A stretch of DNA of 64,000 nucleotides from Tetragonia tetragonoides (taxonomy: Eukaryota; Streptophyta; Magnoliopsida; Caryophyllales; Aizoaceae). Position 1 is the stretch's first letter; each line of letters opens with the position of its first letter. Location of the stretch: the NCBI GenBank assembly GCA_038025085.1, contig CM076139.1, forward strand, positions 49,270,807-49,334,806, written 5' to 3'. The position numbers and the translations under genes were made by a program. This document shows positions 39,905 to 52,407 of the stretch, piece after piece. The notes beneath the pieces were generated by a model, which did not search any database, was not told the origin of the DNA, and saw nothing but the letters and a program-made list of their open reading frames with translations.

Positions 39905-42900
39905 ATGGACTGCTCAATCTGTACAACCATGCCTTTCATCTTGAGGCCTCCAAGGAATACGATATGTGCAGCTTGCTATGAAGGAGCCAGAAGCTTAATC
40001 GCCCTGGTTAATAAGTTCGATGGCGATAACAATAAATATAACAACAACAAATCTACTGAGAAATCTGTAGGCAGTAATCTCGTTTCTTCAAATCCGTCTT
40101 CTAAGGTAAGCATGTTGCCATAGCTAATTGATATTTCATGTTATTATGGATCAATTGATTATATTGGTTGATCTCATCTTATGATTGAAAATCCTTTTCT
40201 GTGGAGAATATAAATTGGTTTGTTCCATATTGAAGAAATGAATGACTGTAAGCATGGATATAAATGAGTGAATTACTGTACCTATCATTGTCAATTGGTC
40301 GTTCTGGCCGGTTTACAAACTCAATTATCTTATATGTGCTCAAGTCCATTTTGCTGAATTTGAGAGGATACTATTTAGATAATATGATGTCGTTGAAAAT
40401 TATTTCAATTGGCCAAATTGTATCCACCATTTTTGGTTATGGACCTACATACATATGTGTTTGGGGGTTTATAAGCATCTAAATGAAAGTAATATATACT
40501 ACTTTAGAATTGGTTTGATTGTATGATAAAAGCTAAACCAAAACAAGGTTTAGTCTAGTTGACATGGAAGATGCATGTTTTCCTAGCTTTGAGTTGTTGA
40601 ACTTTTTTGAAAACCATGCATTTTTCTGTCCAATAATGAAAAAATGTCTACCACGTCATTGTTAGTACAAGTGATTTTTCAAGAAGCAATGTTGGTATTT
40701 GAATTCATAACATACATGAAACAAAAATTGAACTATATAATTAATAATTATAAGTGTAGATTGCATACAAGTCCAGTGAAATTCCATCGTAAAATTAATT
40801 GGTGTTAGGTCAGTAACCCACCAATTTATATCTTAGTCACCTCTCTTCCATTATATATATTCTCTTAACACCACCAATTATAATCTACACCAAACCAACA
40901 ATTAATCCCCAAAAAAGTAAGCTTGCTTTTTAACGCTATGATTGGCTACATATTGTAATTATACTCATCTGGGATATTAATAATGTTCAAAATGTTAAAC
41001 AAATACTACATGGTAGGTTAGAGTCCCTAGCGCAATAGATAACATTGACATATGATCTCATAATACACGCTTAAGTTATTAGGTGAGAAGTATCTCCTAA
41101 GAGACCAAATTGGAACTCTCGTGTCATTTTCACTAACTTGTAGAATCAAAAGTTTACGAGATGTATTGATGTAACCTTTTTAACATCCATATCAATTTAG
41201 TAAAAGAGTTCATCTTTCAACTTCAACATTATTTGCGTCTTGGTCTATTCCTCATCATATCATAATATAGTTGCCGTCCCTTAATTTTGGTTTTTGTTAG
41301 CGAAGTTACCATGAGTCAATGACTTGACACTTATTAGTTATCGACTATTGACATTTTGCATTATCATAATTTTTTGGTGAGAGGTGGGTCACCTTTTAGT
41401 GAAACAATGGTCACTACTATTCATAATAAGTGGTCCCTATATATTTAAATAATAATCTCCTTTTTATCGTGAGTTGGTCTCACACGCGATTTGCTCTCTT
41501 TTTTTCTGTCCTTTTTTTTTTTTTCCTGTTGCACCAACTTCATTCCTACACAGTACACATACACATTATGATCACTACTCAGAAATGTAGGAGTCATTTA
41601 TTATGAGTTGTGCTCCTTATTCCATTAAAAAGTGATCATCGTCTTACCAAAAGTTACGATAAGACCGTCTTACACAAGTTTTTGTGCCCGATTAATGCAT
41701 GTTATATATATACTCCATATGTATAATGTATTGCATGCTTTACTTATCATTGTACCCCTTGCAGGGTTTTGCGAATGTACTTAAATGGGTTAAGGAAATG
41801 AAGGAGATAGAGGAGGAATTCAATGATAAGTTGAGGTTTTTAGGTGGGCTACAAACTGCTTTCAGATATCAAATCCATACTGATATCTTAGTAAAGCCCG
41901 GCAACAATGGGCCTTCTATACCCGCACATAGAGCATTATTGGTTTGTCCCTTTCCCTTTCTTGTTCTTGTCTTTAAATATCTACTCCCCCTAATAATAAC
42001 TATTTATTCCCCAAATCGACATTGTTAAATCAAATCAAGTTGGTGTTGTATTATTAGAACAATTTTCAAATATTGGATTAAAGAACTTATTTTATAAAGA
42101 AATTAAAAAAACTAAAATTAAGTGGAATCCACTCTCTAATGAGTGGTTCCGTCACCATAACTGTAAATAAACTTCCTAACCTTTTATTGATAACCTTAAT
42201 TTTTTTTGGTTTAGTAAAACTATAAAGTAACATATTTGTGACATTTTCCTTTGCTTTGCTTCCTATTTTTTTTATTAAAGTTGTTTGTGGGCGGAATGAC
42301 CCAATAGGTTAGGCTAAAAAATGGTTGATTTGTATAGGGAGGTTTACTGATTTTATAAGTGTCCGACCAATCTCATGGACCAAAAATTCTGATCAAGCCC
42401 GACCCCCGTCGCGTTCGTGTCCGACCGAGACCCGCTTTTGAACAGCTCTACTTTCAATGTCAGAAGTTTATGCAATATTATAAATCGTTTATTTTTATTT
42501 ATTTTTTTTGGTTTGAACACGAGTTCACCTGCTAAGTCCTTTGGCCAAGGCTAATCTGCTTGTTCGCACCGGATTAGTTCACGAAGGGGTTAAAGTGAAT
42601 TTACATACAATTTACACATGACAATAAAATTAGACTATTTTGCATTTCAGGCAGCAAAATCAGAGATCTTCAAGAATATGTTGGAGTCAGATGATTGCAA
42701 AGAAGCACCAAAGGATACCATAACTCTCTCAGAGCTCAACCATGAGGAGCTTGAGTGCCTCCTTGAGTTTCTCTACAGTGGAACTTTGTCAAATGACAAG
42801 GTTGAAAAGCACGTTTATTCACTATCAATAGCAGCAGACAAATATGAGATCACATTTTTAGAAAAATTTTGTGAACGCCAAATGCTAACTTCTCTTAGCT

Positions 42901-43109
42901 CATCCAATGCCCTTGAAATCCTAGAGATTTCGGATGTTTGTTCTAACTTAACACTAAAAGAGACTGCCCTGAATTTTATTGTCAAAAATATGGAAGATAT
43001 AGTCTTTTCCCTTAAGTTTGAGTCCTTTGCTTTGAAGAATCCACATTTGAGTGTACAAATTACTAGGGCTTCCTTGTTGGATGTCAAAAATAGGAGAAAT
43101 GCTTTGTAA
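39905..43109 (+). CDS. BTB/POZ-domain protein with Cys-rich N-terminus
   Basis: Exons 39905-40105, 41765-41941 and 42651-43109, all phase 0, join to 278 residues. The N-terminus MDCSICTTMPFILRPPRNTI then CAAC gives two CxxC pairs, possibly a small zinc site. Exon 2 has a helical segment and the start of the BTB fold (TDILVKPG, SIPAHRALL); exon 3 continues AAKSEIFKNML, then LECLLEFLYSGTL and YSLSIAADKYEI, the classical BTB order, followed by a BACK-like helical tail. BTB proteins of this sort are often CUL3 ubiquitin-ligase adaptors; that role is inferred. It resembles Arabidopsis At3g56230, whose neighbours match those here. A TATA-like TATATAA lies at 39835-39841. Intron 1 is 1.66 kb. Confidence 0.9.
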
Positions 43110-46040
43110 ATGACAAGAGATTGAACAACACAAAGATCAAATTTATTAAATCCTATGTTGATATTTTTCTTTTAAAATGTTCTTTTTTTCTTTTTGAAGA
43201 TACTATTTAAGATTTTTGCGAAGAAACACCTTTAAGCATTGGCGTACACAAAGGAGTCTAGGAGGGGCTCTTGCCTCTGCTGGAATATTTTTTCCCCTTT
43301 TGAATGTATGTGTGCCATACAATATCTTTTTTCCTTTTTTCAATGGATTGACGTTTTTAGGATTTGAACCTATTAAATATTCAATGGGCCTATTATGGGC
43401 AAATAAAACCTAATATGGGTTAGTTACAGACGCGTGGGTCAATTAAGAGTCACATAAATTTTTTGGTCAATTAAAGGGTCACATAAAATTTATGTGGACT
43501 TATTCCATGGTGAACCAATGATTTAAATCTTTCATAAATATACCCTCTATGTGCGTAAATATTTTTACTATGTGATAGATAAATAATGGGTCAAAACCTT
43601 CAACCATATTAAATTTTTAGTGGGCCTACCGCTTGCAGGCCCGCACGTGCAGAAGAGTAGACTGTACATAAGTTAGTGGGGTTATATCCTAAAACTAACT
43701 GGTGTTATTAGGTGGAGTAATCCATCAACTTATATGTCAGTTTCCTCTCTCTCTCATTTTTTTGATATGGAACACTCACATGTATATATAATTCTAATCA
43801 CTGCAAGAAGCATCTCTTAATTCTTATTAGGACCATATACTATATTACACTATAACATTACAATATAAAATTCGAACAACAACAGAATCAGATTTGAATG
43901 ATAGTTATACGTGTTAACTAGCTAGATAAAACATATTCAGATAGATGAGGATTATTAAAGAAAGTGGCTATTAGGCGATAGGTTGAAAGTGGCACACAAC
44001 TGGTTTAACTAGCTAGTTGCCTAGTAGCTACCAGTATATTTGAGTATTATTAAAGAAAGTGGTAAGCTCGAAACCTCACGAGCCTTTCACTGTGTTTGTA
44101 CCGTGTTTGGTAACATTCTGGCAACATATATAATTCCATATGCCCCCTTACAATACATCAACCACAAATTAGCTTAGCTTCACAGTCTCGTCTCACTGCA
44201 TCGCATTGGTTGGATTTGGATCCCACAACACACAGTCTATAAAAATGAAAATTCCTCACAAGGTCAATGCTTTCTATCAATGTGGGACAACAAAGCCCAC
44301 ACTATATTCTCTATCCGATTAAATTTCAATAATTGGATTTTGATCAAATAAGCACATATAGCTAGGCAAGTGATCTTCCGATCCAAAACAACAATGAATG
44401 AAGTAACCACTTACTAGCTTATTTGCATGCTCAATTTCTTTTTTTTCTTTACGTACAATATATATAGGACAACGACACCCCACTATATTCTTTCCACAAT
44501 TTCTAACAATTTATTCACTTTTGCCAAACAGGCCATAATTAGTACACATAGAAATATGCTTATGAAATATTAATCTTTGATAGATCAATGTATCGATTAC
44601 TTAAATAATGTTAGATACATATTCTGAAAAAAAAGAAAAATGTTAGATACATATGTAGCGCACTAAAAATGTCTAGGTTATTATTTCACTACAAGCAGAT
44701 TGATTTTTGGCAATGTAAAAGGGGCATTTGCTACAATTTTACTAATTATATATATAAAGGTTTCAGCCAGCCAAACGCGCACGTGTACACAAAAGTTCTC
44801 CAAATTGCTACCAAGCTTCTATGTGGCGTCTGTATATATGCAACGATTTTTATTTTTTTTCAATTCATCACATTCACTAGAGACTTGCCTAGCGAAGTGC
44901 AAGTTAAATAGTACTCCACTATGTATAAACGGAATTACAAGCGCAAATCCTAAATTACTAAACACAAATTTTTTTATCAATTTTTTTTTTCAAAATACCC
45001 TTTTATTTGAAAGACAACTTCATTCTTCTCTTTTATTCATTTTTCTAACTCATAAGTTGCTTCGCATTTTCTATGTTTAATAAGTTACACTAGTACTGGC
45101 TAGTTTGTGGCTTAGAAAATTGCTACATGGTTTGAATATATAAGCCATGAAAATTTTATGGAGTTCTCTCGTTGTCTTCTTTTAGTCATATATTATATAA
45201 TTGTTTACATCTCAATTTCCAAATACAGATGCATGGATGTATTTCAAATCATTCTCAACACCCTTAGCTAGCTATTGGCAGTGTTTGTGATTTGATCAGG
45301 ATTACAATTACAAGAGCAACTAGGTTGTCCATCACATAGATAGATTTAAATTCATATGGACAACATCTATTTTTTGATAATATTTTCTTCATCCGTATTA
45401 ATTTTTACAGCTTTAATTTTCATAATCATCATTTTAACTGTAAATAATTGTAATTATATGAATATATAAATTATTAAATTATTATTTCACAAAAATACTA
45501 TATAAAATAAATTTAACAATAATATTTTTATTTTATAAGTTTTTATATATACTTTTTATAATTAACAGTGAACTTTTATGAACTTTGACCTTGAAAAACT
45601 ATTATATAGATAGATATTCGATGGAGGGAGTAACATATATAAATATATAATGCATTCATGTGATGGGATATGTTAGAATTGAAACTAAAAATCAAATCTT
45701 CAATCGTCTATTTAAGTTTCTAAAGCTAGGAGAGTTGGATCATTTTCATTGCCATTATTTATTAAGATCATGTGTTTGGATATTACAATTGAAATACTGA
45801 ATTTCTATAGAAAAAAATGCCTTTATACATAAGATTTTGATAAATTAAAATTCTCCAAATGTATAGGGATGAGGGAAAAGAAATGGAAATGCCAATGTGA
45901 AGGGTGTAATTTAAAATTCCTCAATTTTAAGGCTTTATAATCAAGGCCATAGAATTATTTCAATTTCGAACTTACAGTTATTTTAGACATTGGAAAAAAA
46001 AATCTATTATTTCAAATTCAAGTATCGAAACACACTCTAA
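43110..46040. other. Gene-free stretch between BTB and HLH genes
   Basis: AT-rich. It contains one arm related to the GTGTGGACTTA family (about 43490-43530) and a diverged Stowaway-like pair of ends at about 45385 and 45632 (right end GGAGGGAGTA). No gene is visible. Confidence 0.5.
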
Positions 46041-46306
46041 GGGCATGTTCTATTCACCTTCTTTTTATTGAACTTATTTGCAAAATACTGAACTGAACTG
46101 AAATTTACTGAAGTGAACTGAATTTTACAGAACTGAACTTATTTTTACTGAATCTAGAATTACAAAGAGTAAATTTGTTCTTTGGTTTACCGAACTCTAC
46201 TGAATTTTTCTGAAATGAACTTCTTTTTACTGAACTGAATTTCTTTTTACTGAACTGAACTGAATTTTATTGAATACTTCAAGGGAAAGTTGAGGAGAAC
46301 AGACCC
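46041..46306. mobile_element. Tourist-like MITE, family C
   Basis: Ends GGGCATGTTCT and (inverted) GGGTCTGTTCT, flanked by TAA (46038-46040, 46307-46309). It is 266 bp, filled with TTTTACTGAACTGAA repeats, but with terminal sequences different from families A and B. Confidence 0.75.
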
Positions 46307-46677
46307 TAAGTTATTATTCTTATTATTTTCATTCTTTATTCACTCATTGTGCTCATATGCCTCCCATAAATTTATAAAGTAAGTGGAAAAGAACACCCTC
46401 ATATATATTTCAACAGCATATATACTTTCGCACCAAGAAAAAACAACATATATACTTAGGAGCTGGTGTAATCATCATTTATTTTATTTTTTTTGATCTT
46501 TAGATCATATTATGTTTCACAAAAATTTCTATAAGACGGTCTTGTTGTAACTTTTGGTAAGACGATGGTCCCTTTTCTTTTGGTGAGATAAGACGGGGGT
46601 CACTTTTCAATAAAACAAGGGTTAATACTCACCATAAGTGAAACCTACAATTCTAAATAGTGAATTTTTGTGAGTTA

Positions 46678-46934
46678 GGGTGCGTTTGATAGAGCTGAAC
46701 TTACCAAAACTGAACTGAACTGAATTCAAAATCACTAAACTGGACACTATTGAACTAAACTGGACATAACTGAACTGAATTGAACACAACTTGATATGTG
46801 AAACAAAAAGTATATTTCTGAACTCAACACCAGTGAACTGAACTGAACATCATTTAACTGAATTTGAAATCACTGAATTGACACCTGAACTAAACTGACC
46901 TGACCTGACCTTATAAGCTCTATCAAACGCACCC
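46678..46934. mobile_element. Tourist-like MITE, family B copy 6
   Basis: The cleanest copy: perfect 18-bp terminal repeats GGGTGCGTTTGATAGAGC, flanked by TTA on both sides (46675-46677, 46935-46937), 257 bp. TTA is the preferred PIF/Harbinger target. Confidence 0.9.
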
Positions 46935-47553
46935 TTAGTCTCATACAAAACTTACCGATTATATTTAATCAGTGATTAATTTGCCAAAATCAACTTCTTG
47001 CTCCACATTTTGAATCCCACAATGTAAGATCCTCTCAATTCCTCCAAAATTCTTGCCGCCACATTTACTCCCCAAATCTCTTTCATCTTTTAGGGTTACT
47101 TTTGCAAGTGAAAACGATGATACACGTCTTACTGAAACTATACATGTCGCAATCACCATAAAGTCCAAAGACTAGAAACTGTACCATTTATAATCATGGA
47201 GCTGTATGAACTGAGATTTACTTCCAGTTTTCTTCGTCCAAAAGTCTGTAAGTAATCCATAGCACACATATAAGCTAGATTGCAAGAGACAAATGTATGT
47301 AGTCCGAAATCGATCCGAGTGCCTGTTCATCTTCAAAGCATAGTTGATTCCATCTTGTGAACAAGAAATATATGGCTCATGAGAAAATCTTCGATTTTCC
47401 TTCATGTGAGCCTAAGCAACTTTCTTACAAGATTAATTAATTAATTAACCTAGCAACTAACTACAAAGGTGAGTGGCTGCATGGAAACAGATAGAAGGAA
47501 CAAGGTGATGATCAAGGCAAAAGTAAAAAACAACAAATTAATAAATTGCTTGT

Positions 47554-48767
47554 TTACTGCTGTTGATGCTGATCAGTACTTTGGCTCCAGTGTCTGATAG
47601 CCTGGAAAACAGCTTGCCTGACCATCTCGGCGTCAACAATTTCCGCACCTTGTTCTTCACCCTACAAAAACAAATATATATGATGATCTATTATTCAGGT
47701 ATTTTGCTTTCATTCATCTCTAGACAATTGTGACTTGTGAGTTTGAGTTAAGGTAAAAATGGGTCAGATTTAATAAACATATCCCAAAACTGGTGGTCCA
47801 TGTGGAAGAAACAAAGAATATTCACATGTCATAACTTTTGTTGGAGGAGGGACAAGTTCATATACGGTCATACGGATATGGATCCAAGGATTACACTGAA
47901 CTACTACTTATTAGTTCTTTCAATTATTTTTTGTGCTCTTGGGTTCGATTTGAAGTCGATGTTTGATGATTTAAACAGGTTATGGCCTTGTAGGTTGCAA
48001 GGAGGAAGATGGAGAGAAAACGAGCTACGAAAGAGGAAGAAATCGAAAGAGGTGAGTTCATACTTCCCCACTAATGGCTTCCAATCGGAAATTCTCTGTA
48101 CAAGAGGCGTGTGCTTCAACCACGCTAAGATTGAGTGCTTCAAACACTTCGAGTATAAATACAAGCAGACCAGGGCAACTCTTTTCTGAAAATACATTTA
48201 TCATGAATCCATTCTTTAGGGTTTCCACTGTAACCTGCATACATGATATAGCATGCATCAAAAACAGAAGAAACAACCCTGATTAATTATCTTGGCTAGT
48301 TGAAATTTGCACATAACTTATACTCTATATTGATTAAGAGATTGTAGGGAAGTTATGAATTAGTAGTCATCGTATGCAGTAACTAAAATCAATACCGTGG
48401 GCAATGAATCCTGGCTAGCTGAACTTCGAACATGACTTATATCTTGATTAAGCCTCTCTACCTTCTCCTTTAGCTCTTCTATGTACTTAGATGCATCAAC
48501 GATGATCGAAGTGTCATTTACCTGGCAACAGTGAAAAATCAGAAACTGCAACAAAAATTGCCAATAAGCTGGCAAAAATGAAGGGCAGGCTTAAAAAATG
48601 AAAAGAGAAAAAAAAAAAAAAAAAAAAAAAGGAAAAAGGAGAAGCTAAGAAAGGTTTCAGATGAGCAGAAGGGTACAGAGCATTACTGCATGAGAGTTTG
48701 TGATGGAACGAAGTAGTTGCAGCTTCTCATGCAGGGCTGCTTCTCTTTTGTGCTCCTTGGAAACCAT
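47554..48767 (-). CDS. Small helix-loop-helix transcription regulator without basic region
   Basis: Minus-strand exons 48767-48687, 48521-48396, 48234-48064 and 47661-47554, all phase 0, give 161 residues. Helix 1 (AALHEKLQLLRSITNS), a loop and helix 2 (SIIVDASKYIEELKEKVERL) make an HLH dimerisation domain; the residues before helix 1 (MVSKEHKRE) are too short for a normal basic region, so it may dimerise without binding the usual E-box, or bind weakly. The C-terminal half has an ACT-like pattern (GFMINVFSEKSCPGLLVFIL, then LEVFEALNLSVVEA) common in plant bHLH proteins. It resembles Arabidopsis At3g56220/At2g40435. A (CT)n tract lies just upstream, and the frame stays open from an ATG at 49013, so a longer start is formally possible but less likely. 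Confidence 0.88.
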
Positions 48768-48777
48768 TATTGCTTCT

Positions 48778-48779
<2 letters not shown>

Positions 48780-48846
<67 letters not shown>
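48780..48846. repeat. (CT)n / (GA)n microsatellite in the HLH-gene leader
   Basis: About 33 CT units on the plus strand, GA on the coding strand, lie 13 bp before the HLH start codon. GA-rich leaders are known targets of plant GAGA-binding (BPC) proteins; whether this one is, is not shown. Confidence 0.95.
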
Positions 48847-48848
<2 letters not shown>

Positions 48849-49019
48849 CTCCGTTGGTTCTCTTATGCCTTTGCCCTCCCTATCACGCACTCTGCAAGCA
48901 CTCTGAGGCTGATTTAAAACAAGGGGATGTGCTCTCATATCAATATGATCATCTCTTGTTTGCTTCCCCAATGGCTGCCCCAGTTTCATCACCATCAAAA
49001 ATTTTAAATACATTTTAGT

Positions 49020-52000
49020 ATGGTTTTACGTAATTGCCCTTTTTACCTACTTCCTACATCTCGTCCTATATGACATGCTCTACCCATCCGGATTTAATTG
49101 TCACATTATCGATATCTCCTACCTACAAGTTATTACTTAGCATGTATACTCCTCTAGGAAAACCCGAGTAAATGTAGAATCTATTACTATATTATAACAC
49201 GAAAATAATTATTTTCCTGCACATCCCAAGTTAATTTGTATTTAAAAAAAAAAAAGTAGAAACTTTGCATATGTGAATTAATTCCGGTCAGAGGGAGTAC
49301 AATCACCACCATTTGTCACGGTATCATAATGTCCCCCAAGAGACTCTCAACCCCTTACCTCCTGTAACCATAGAAAAGCTATTTCCTTCAACCCCAAACG
49401 AACCTGGAACTTAATGTACCCAATATCCCAGTCTTAATAACAAGGCAAAAATCTCATTAACAACTTTGAGTTCGAGCTAAGATAATTAACTGCAAAACTT
49501 AACTCATTTTCTTTCCTGTACCACATTGTCAACAAGAAAAAAACGGATGATCCAGTGAAAACTAGTCATTGTGCACCACCAATGAATTTAGATACTATCT
49601 TTGAACAAAAGAGCAGCTGTTTTTCTTGGAGGGTTGAACAAAAGAGAAGCTGATCTTCCTTCAAGATCTAGCGGAGAAATATTTGAAAAACATTTCAACC
49701 AAATTCCACCAAACTAATTAACCCTTGCATGCTAAGCCCCCATTAAGTCGATCATCAACCTATGCACATGTCCAGCTTGCATTATCAGGTATTTTAAAAC
49801 TGATCTCCCATATTTCAGGACAGTAAATCCATAAGTTTCAATCGAAATTATTATTTTTTATAGATGTATCTACGACATCGTTTTCATTGATGTCATCATC
49901 GCCAGCCACCGTTCTTGTGTTCTTGTCATAGGCTATAGTAGTATTGTTTTGACATCTTAATGTAACAACAAGAACAACCTGTAATTTGTAATTGTTAATA
50001 AAACAACACTCTTTCGTTTTGTCCACAGAACAAATTTCTCGTTTTCATTTTATGATGTCATAAGTGTCCACTTTTTGACATATACAAAGTACATTTATAT
50101 ACATCATTTTAATACAACATGCAAAACTTGATTTTCTTTTCCTTTTTTGTTTAATAAGAGGCACAAAACTCAATTAGTATGCATGTTTAACCTCCACAAT
50201 CTCTTTTGAAGTAAGAAATACCTCTAACTTTTATGAGTAACTCCTGAGTAAGACCAATGTAAGACTGTCTTACACAAGATTTTGTGAAGTTATATACCAT
50301 TACTTACTGACGAAAACATATACTCTACTATGAAGGAATACAAAATGAAGTACGGTTTTTAGAAGATGATACACAATCTATACAGTGAAGTCGATATACG
50401 ATAAAGTTTCAAAAATATTATAAAAAATAAAATAAAATAAAATACAGATAATGAAAGAGGTGAGAGGTGGAATAGAAGAGATTGGAGTTTAAGTAGAGGA
50501 CTAATAAGCAAAGGGTTGAGATAGATGAGGAATCAAAGACTCGTGATCAATAAGAGGTGGGGTGGTGGAACTGAGGAGCCATCGAAAGCAGCGAAGGAAA
50601 CGTCAAAATGGATGTTTAGTTGTGAGTTCTGAATGACTCCAAGCATCCCTCACGGGGGCCTTTTTTCTTGGTTGATTGAGTCCCCCTTTCTCTCCCCTGT
50701 TCCCTCTCCCTTCCTCTTACTAGCCATCATCCTTTTGTCCTCTCTCTTCACTCCCTCTCTCCACACGTGCCATTCTAAACCCACCACTGCCACTACTCCA
50801 AATCTAATGAAAAAATTAGTGTTTCATAATTCACTAATTCTCTAAATGCCAAAAAAAAAAAAAAAACAAACCTCAAAAGCTCCAAAAATGATAAGCATTG
50901 GAATGGAATTACCTTATACTCGTGCTACCCATCAAACAAGTAGTTTGGATACTTAATTATAAATACAAAGTAGTTTAGGTACTTTCCGTATATGTTACTC
51001 TGACTCTTCATTTCAACGAAACAACATTAAGACATGATATGACATCCATACACTTTCAATCAAATTGAAAACATAAAACTCCCTTTAAGTACAAGAAAGC
51101 GGTCCTTAGATCAATACCCGTATCTGATCCTCGTCTCTAAACCCGAGTGACATAGCTTGAGTAAACAAAATAGCATCATCAAGTAGTATCATATTGGATC
51201 TGTATGTAGAATTTTGACATGTATAGGATGTACATTTTAATTTTGCTTCAGCTTAGCTTTAGCTTGTGGCCAGTGCTACTTCGAATTAGCCTAACTACAC
51301 ATGTAACTTGCTTAGTTGCTTCATTTTCTTTTTAATCAACTTATGCAGAAACACACAACTGGTTATCAGAAGCAGCAAGCACCTCAATCGCATCAACAAA
51401 ATGGTAACAGGCAAAAACAAATTCGACCAGAAGGGAAAAAAAAAAATGAAAAGCAATATATAAGAGTTTAAAAACTCACCAATATCTGAGCAAATGTGTC
51501 CTTTGTAATTGTACCCCACAAATAGACTCAATTCGCTCTCCACCAGCATTTATTTCATTCCTTCCCTCTCATCACTGCCAAAGGTTGAAAATGTATTTTA
51601 GAATCAACAATCAAGTACAATACTCTGGAGAGAGCCATTATCCAAAAATCTCATACAGTCATTATCAAAAAGATGATGCCCACATTTTCTATATAATGTG
51701 TAAATCCAACTTTTCTGCACACACCACCATTAACCGATTCTTAATCCATTCATTAGGGTGCAGTCCTGTGCACATATTAATGCCCGCATATTATATCAAA
51801 CATGCATATATTAAGCTTGCATCATCAAATAGCTTAGCGCGCGAAAAGATCCACACTAAAACAAAACACTAAGACAACCTTACACTGATAGGTGGATTTT
51901 CAGAAACAGTGCACTGAATTTAGAATATATCCGAATCACTCATAAACATAACAATGAACAAAGTAATGATTAAACAAAATCGAATATAACTCTTCCTATT

Positions 52001-52400
52001 TTTTGTTAAGACAATGAAGAAAACTCCAAATAACCTATAGTGAGATAATTGTCTGCATAAATATGTAGTGTATATAAATATAGACCAAAGTCACTCCTTT
52101 TGCTTCCAAGAATATTGTCTCCATATCACATGGACAAATCACGTACCCACCTATTCACATGTGTGCCCATTAATCATCGCAACACAACAATATACTCCAT
52201 ACACATACCCTGCTCCAGCCTTTGTCCCTTGCCTTCCATAAAATTGCTGCCTTTCATAGGTGACTTAGATTCTAGCATGGCTTTTAATTTTCCCCTAGGA
52301 ATTTCTTTTTCCCCAATAAAATACAAATTATGCTTATACATAAATAAATGTTTACTGAGAGTGAAAAAGAAAACAAAATAGGGAGAGGTAAAGGGATTTG
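49020..52400. other. Gene-free stretch upstream of the HLH gene
   Basis: AT-rich, with poly(A)/poly(T) runs and a Stowaway-like half-end at about 49285 (CAGAGGGAGTA). A 3' portion of the uncertain minus-strand unit described at 52408-60004 may extend to about 51500. No other gene is visible. Confidence 0.4.
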
Positions 52401-52407
52401 AACTTAC

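Noticed and set aside
41699..42028. 109-codon frame around BTB exon 2
   Set aside because: The ends are intron sequence; only 41765-41941 is coding, in phase with exons 1 and 3.
48700..49018. Plus-strand frames over the (CT)n tract
   Set aside because: They are long Ser-Leu repeats made only by the microsatellite.
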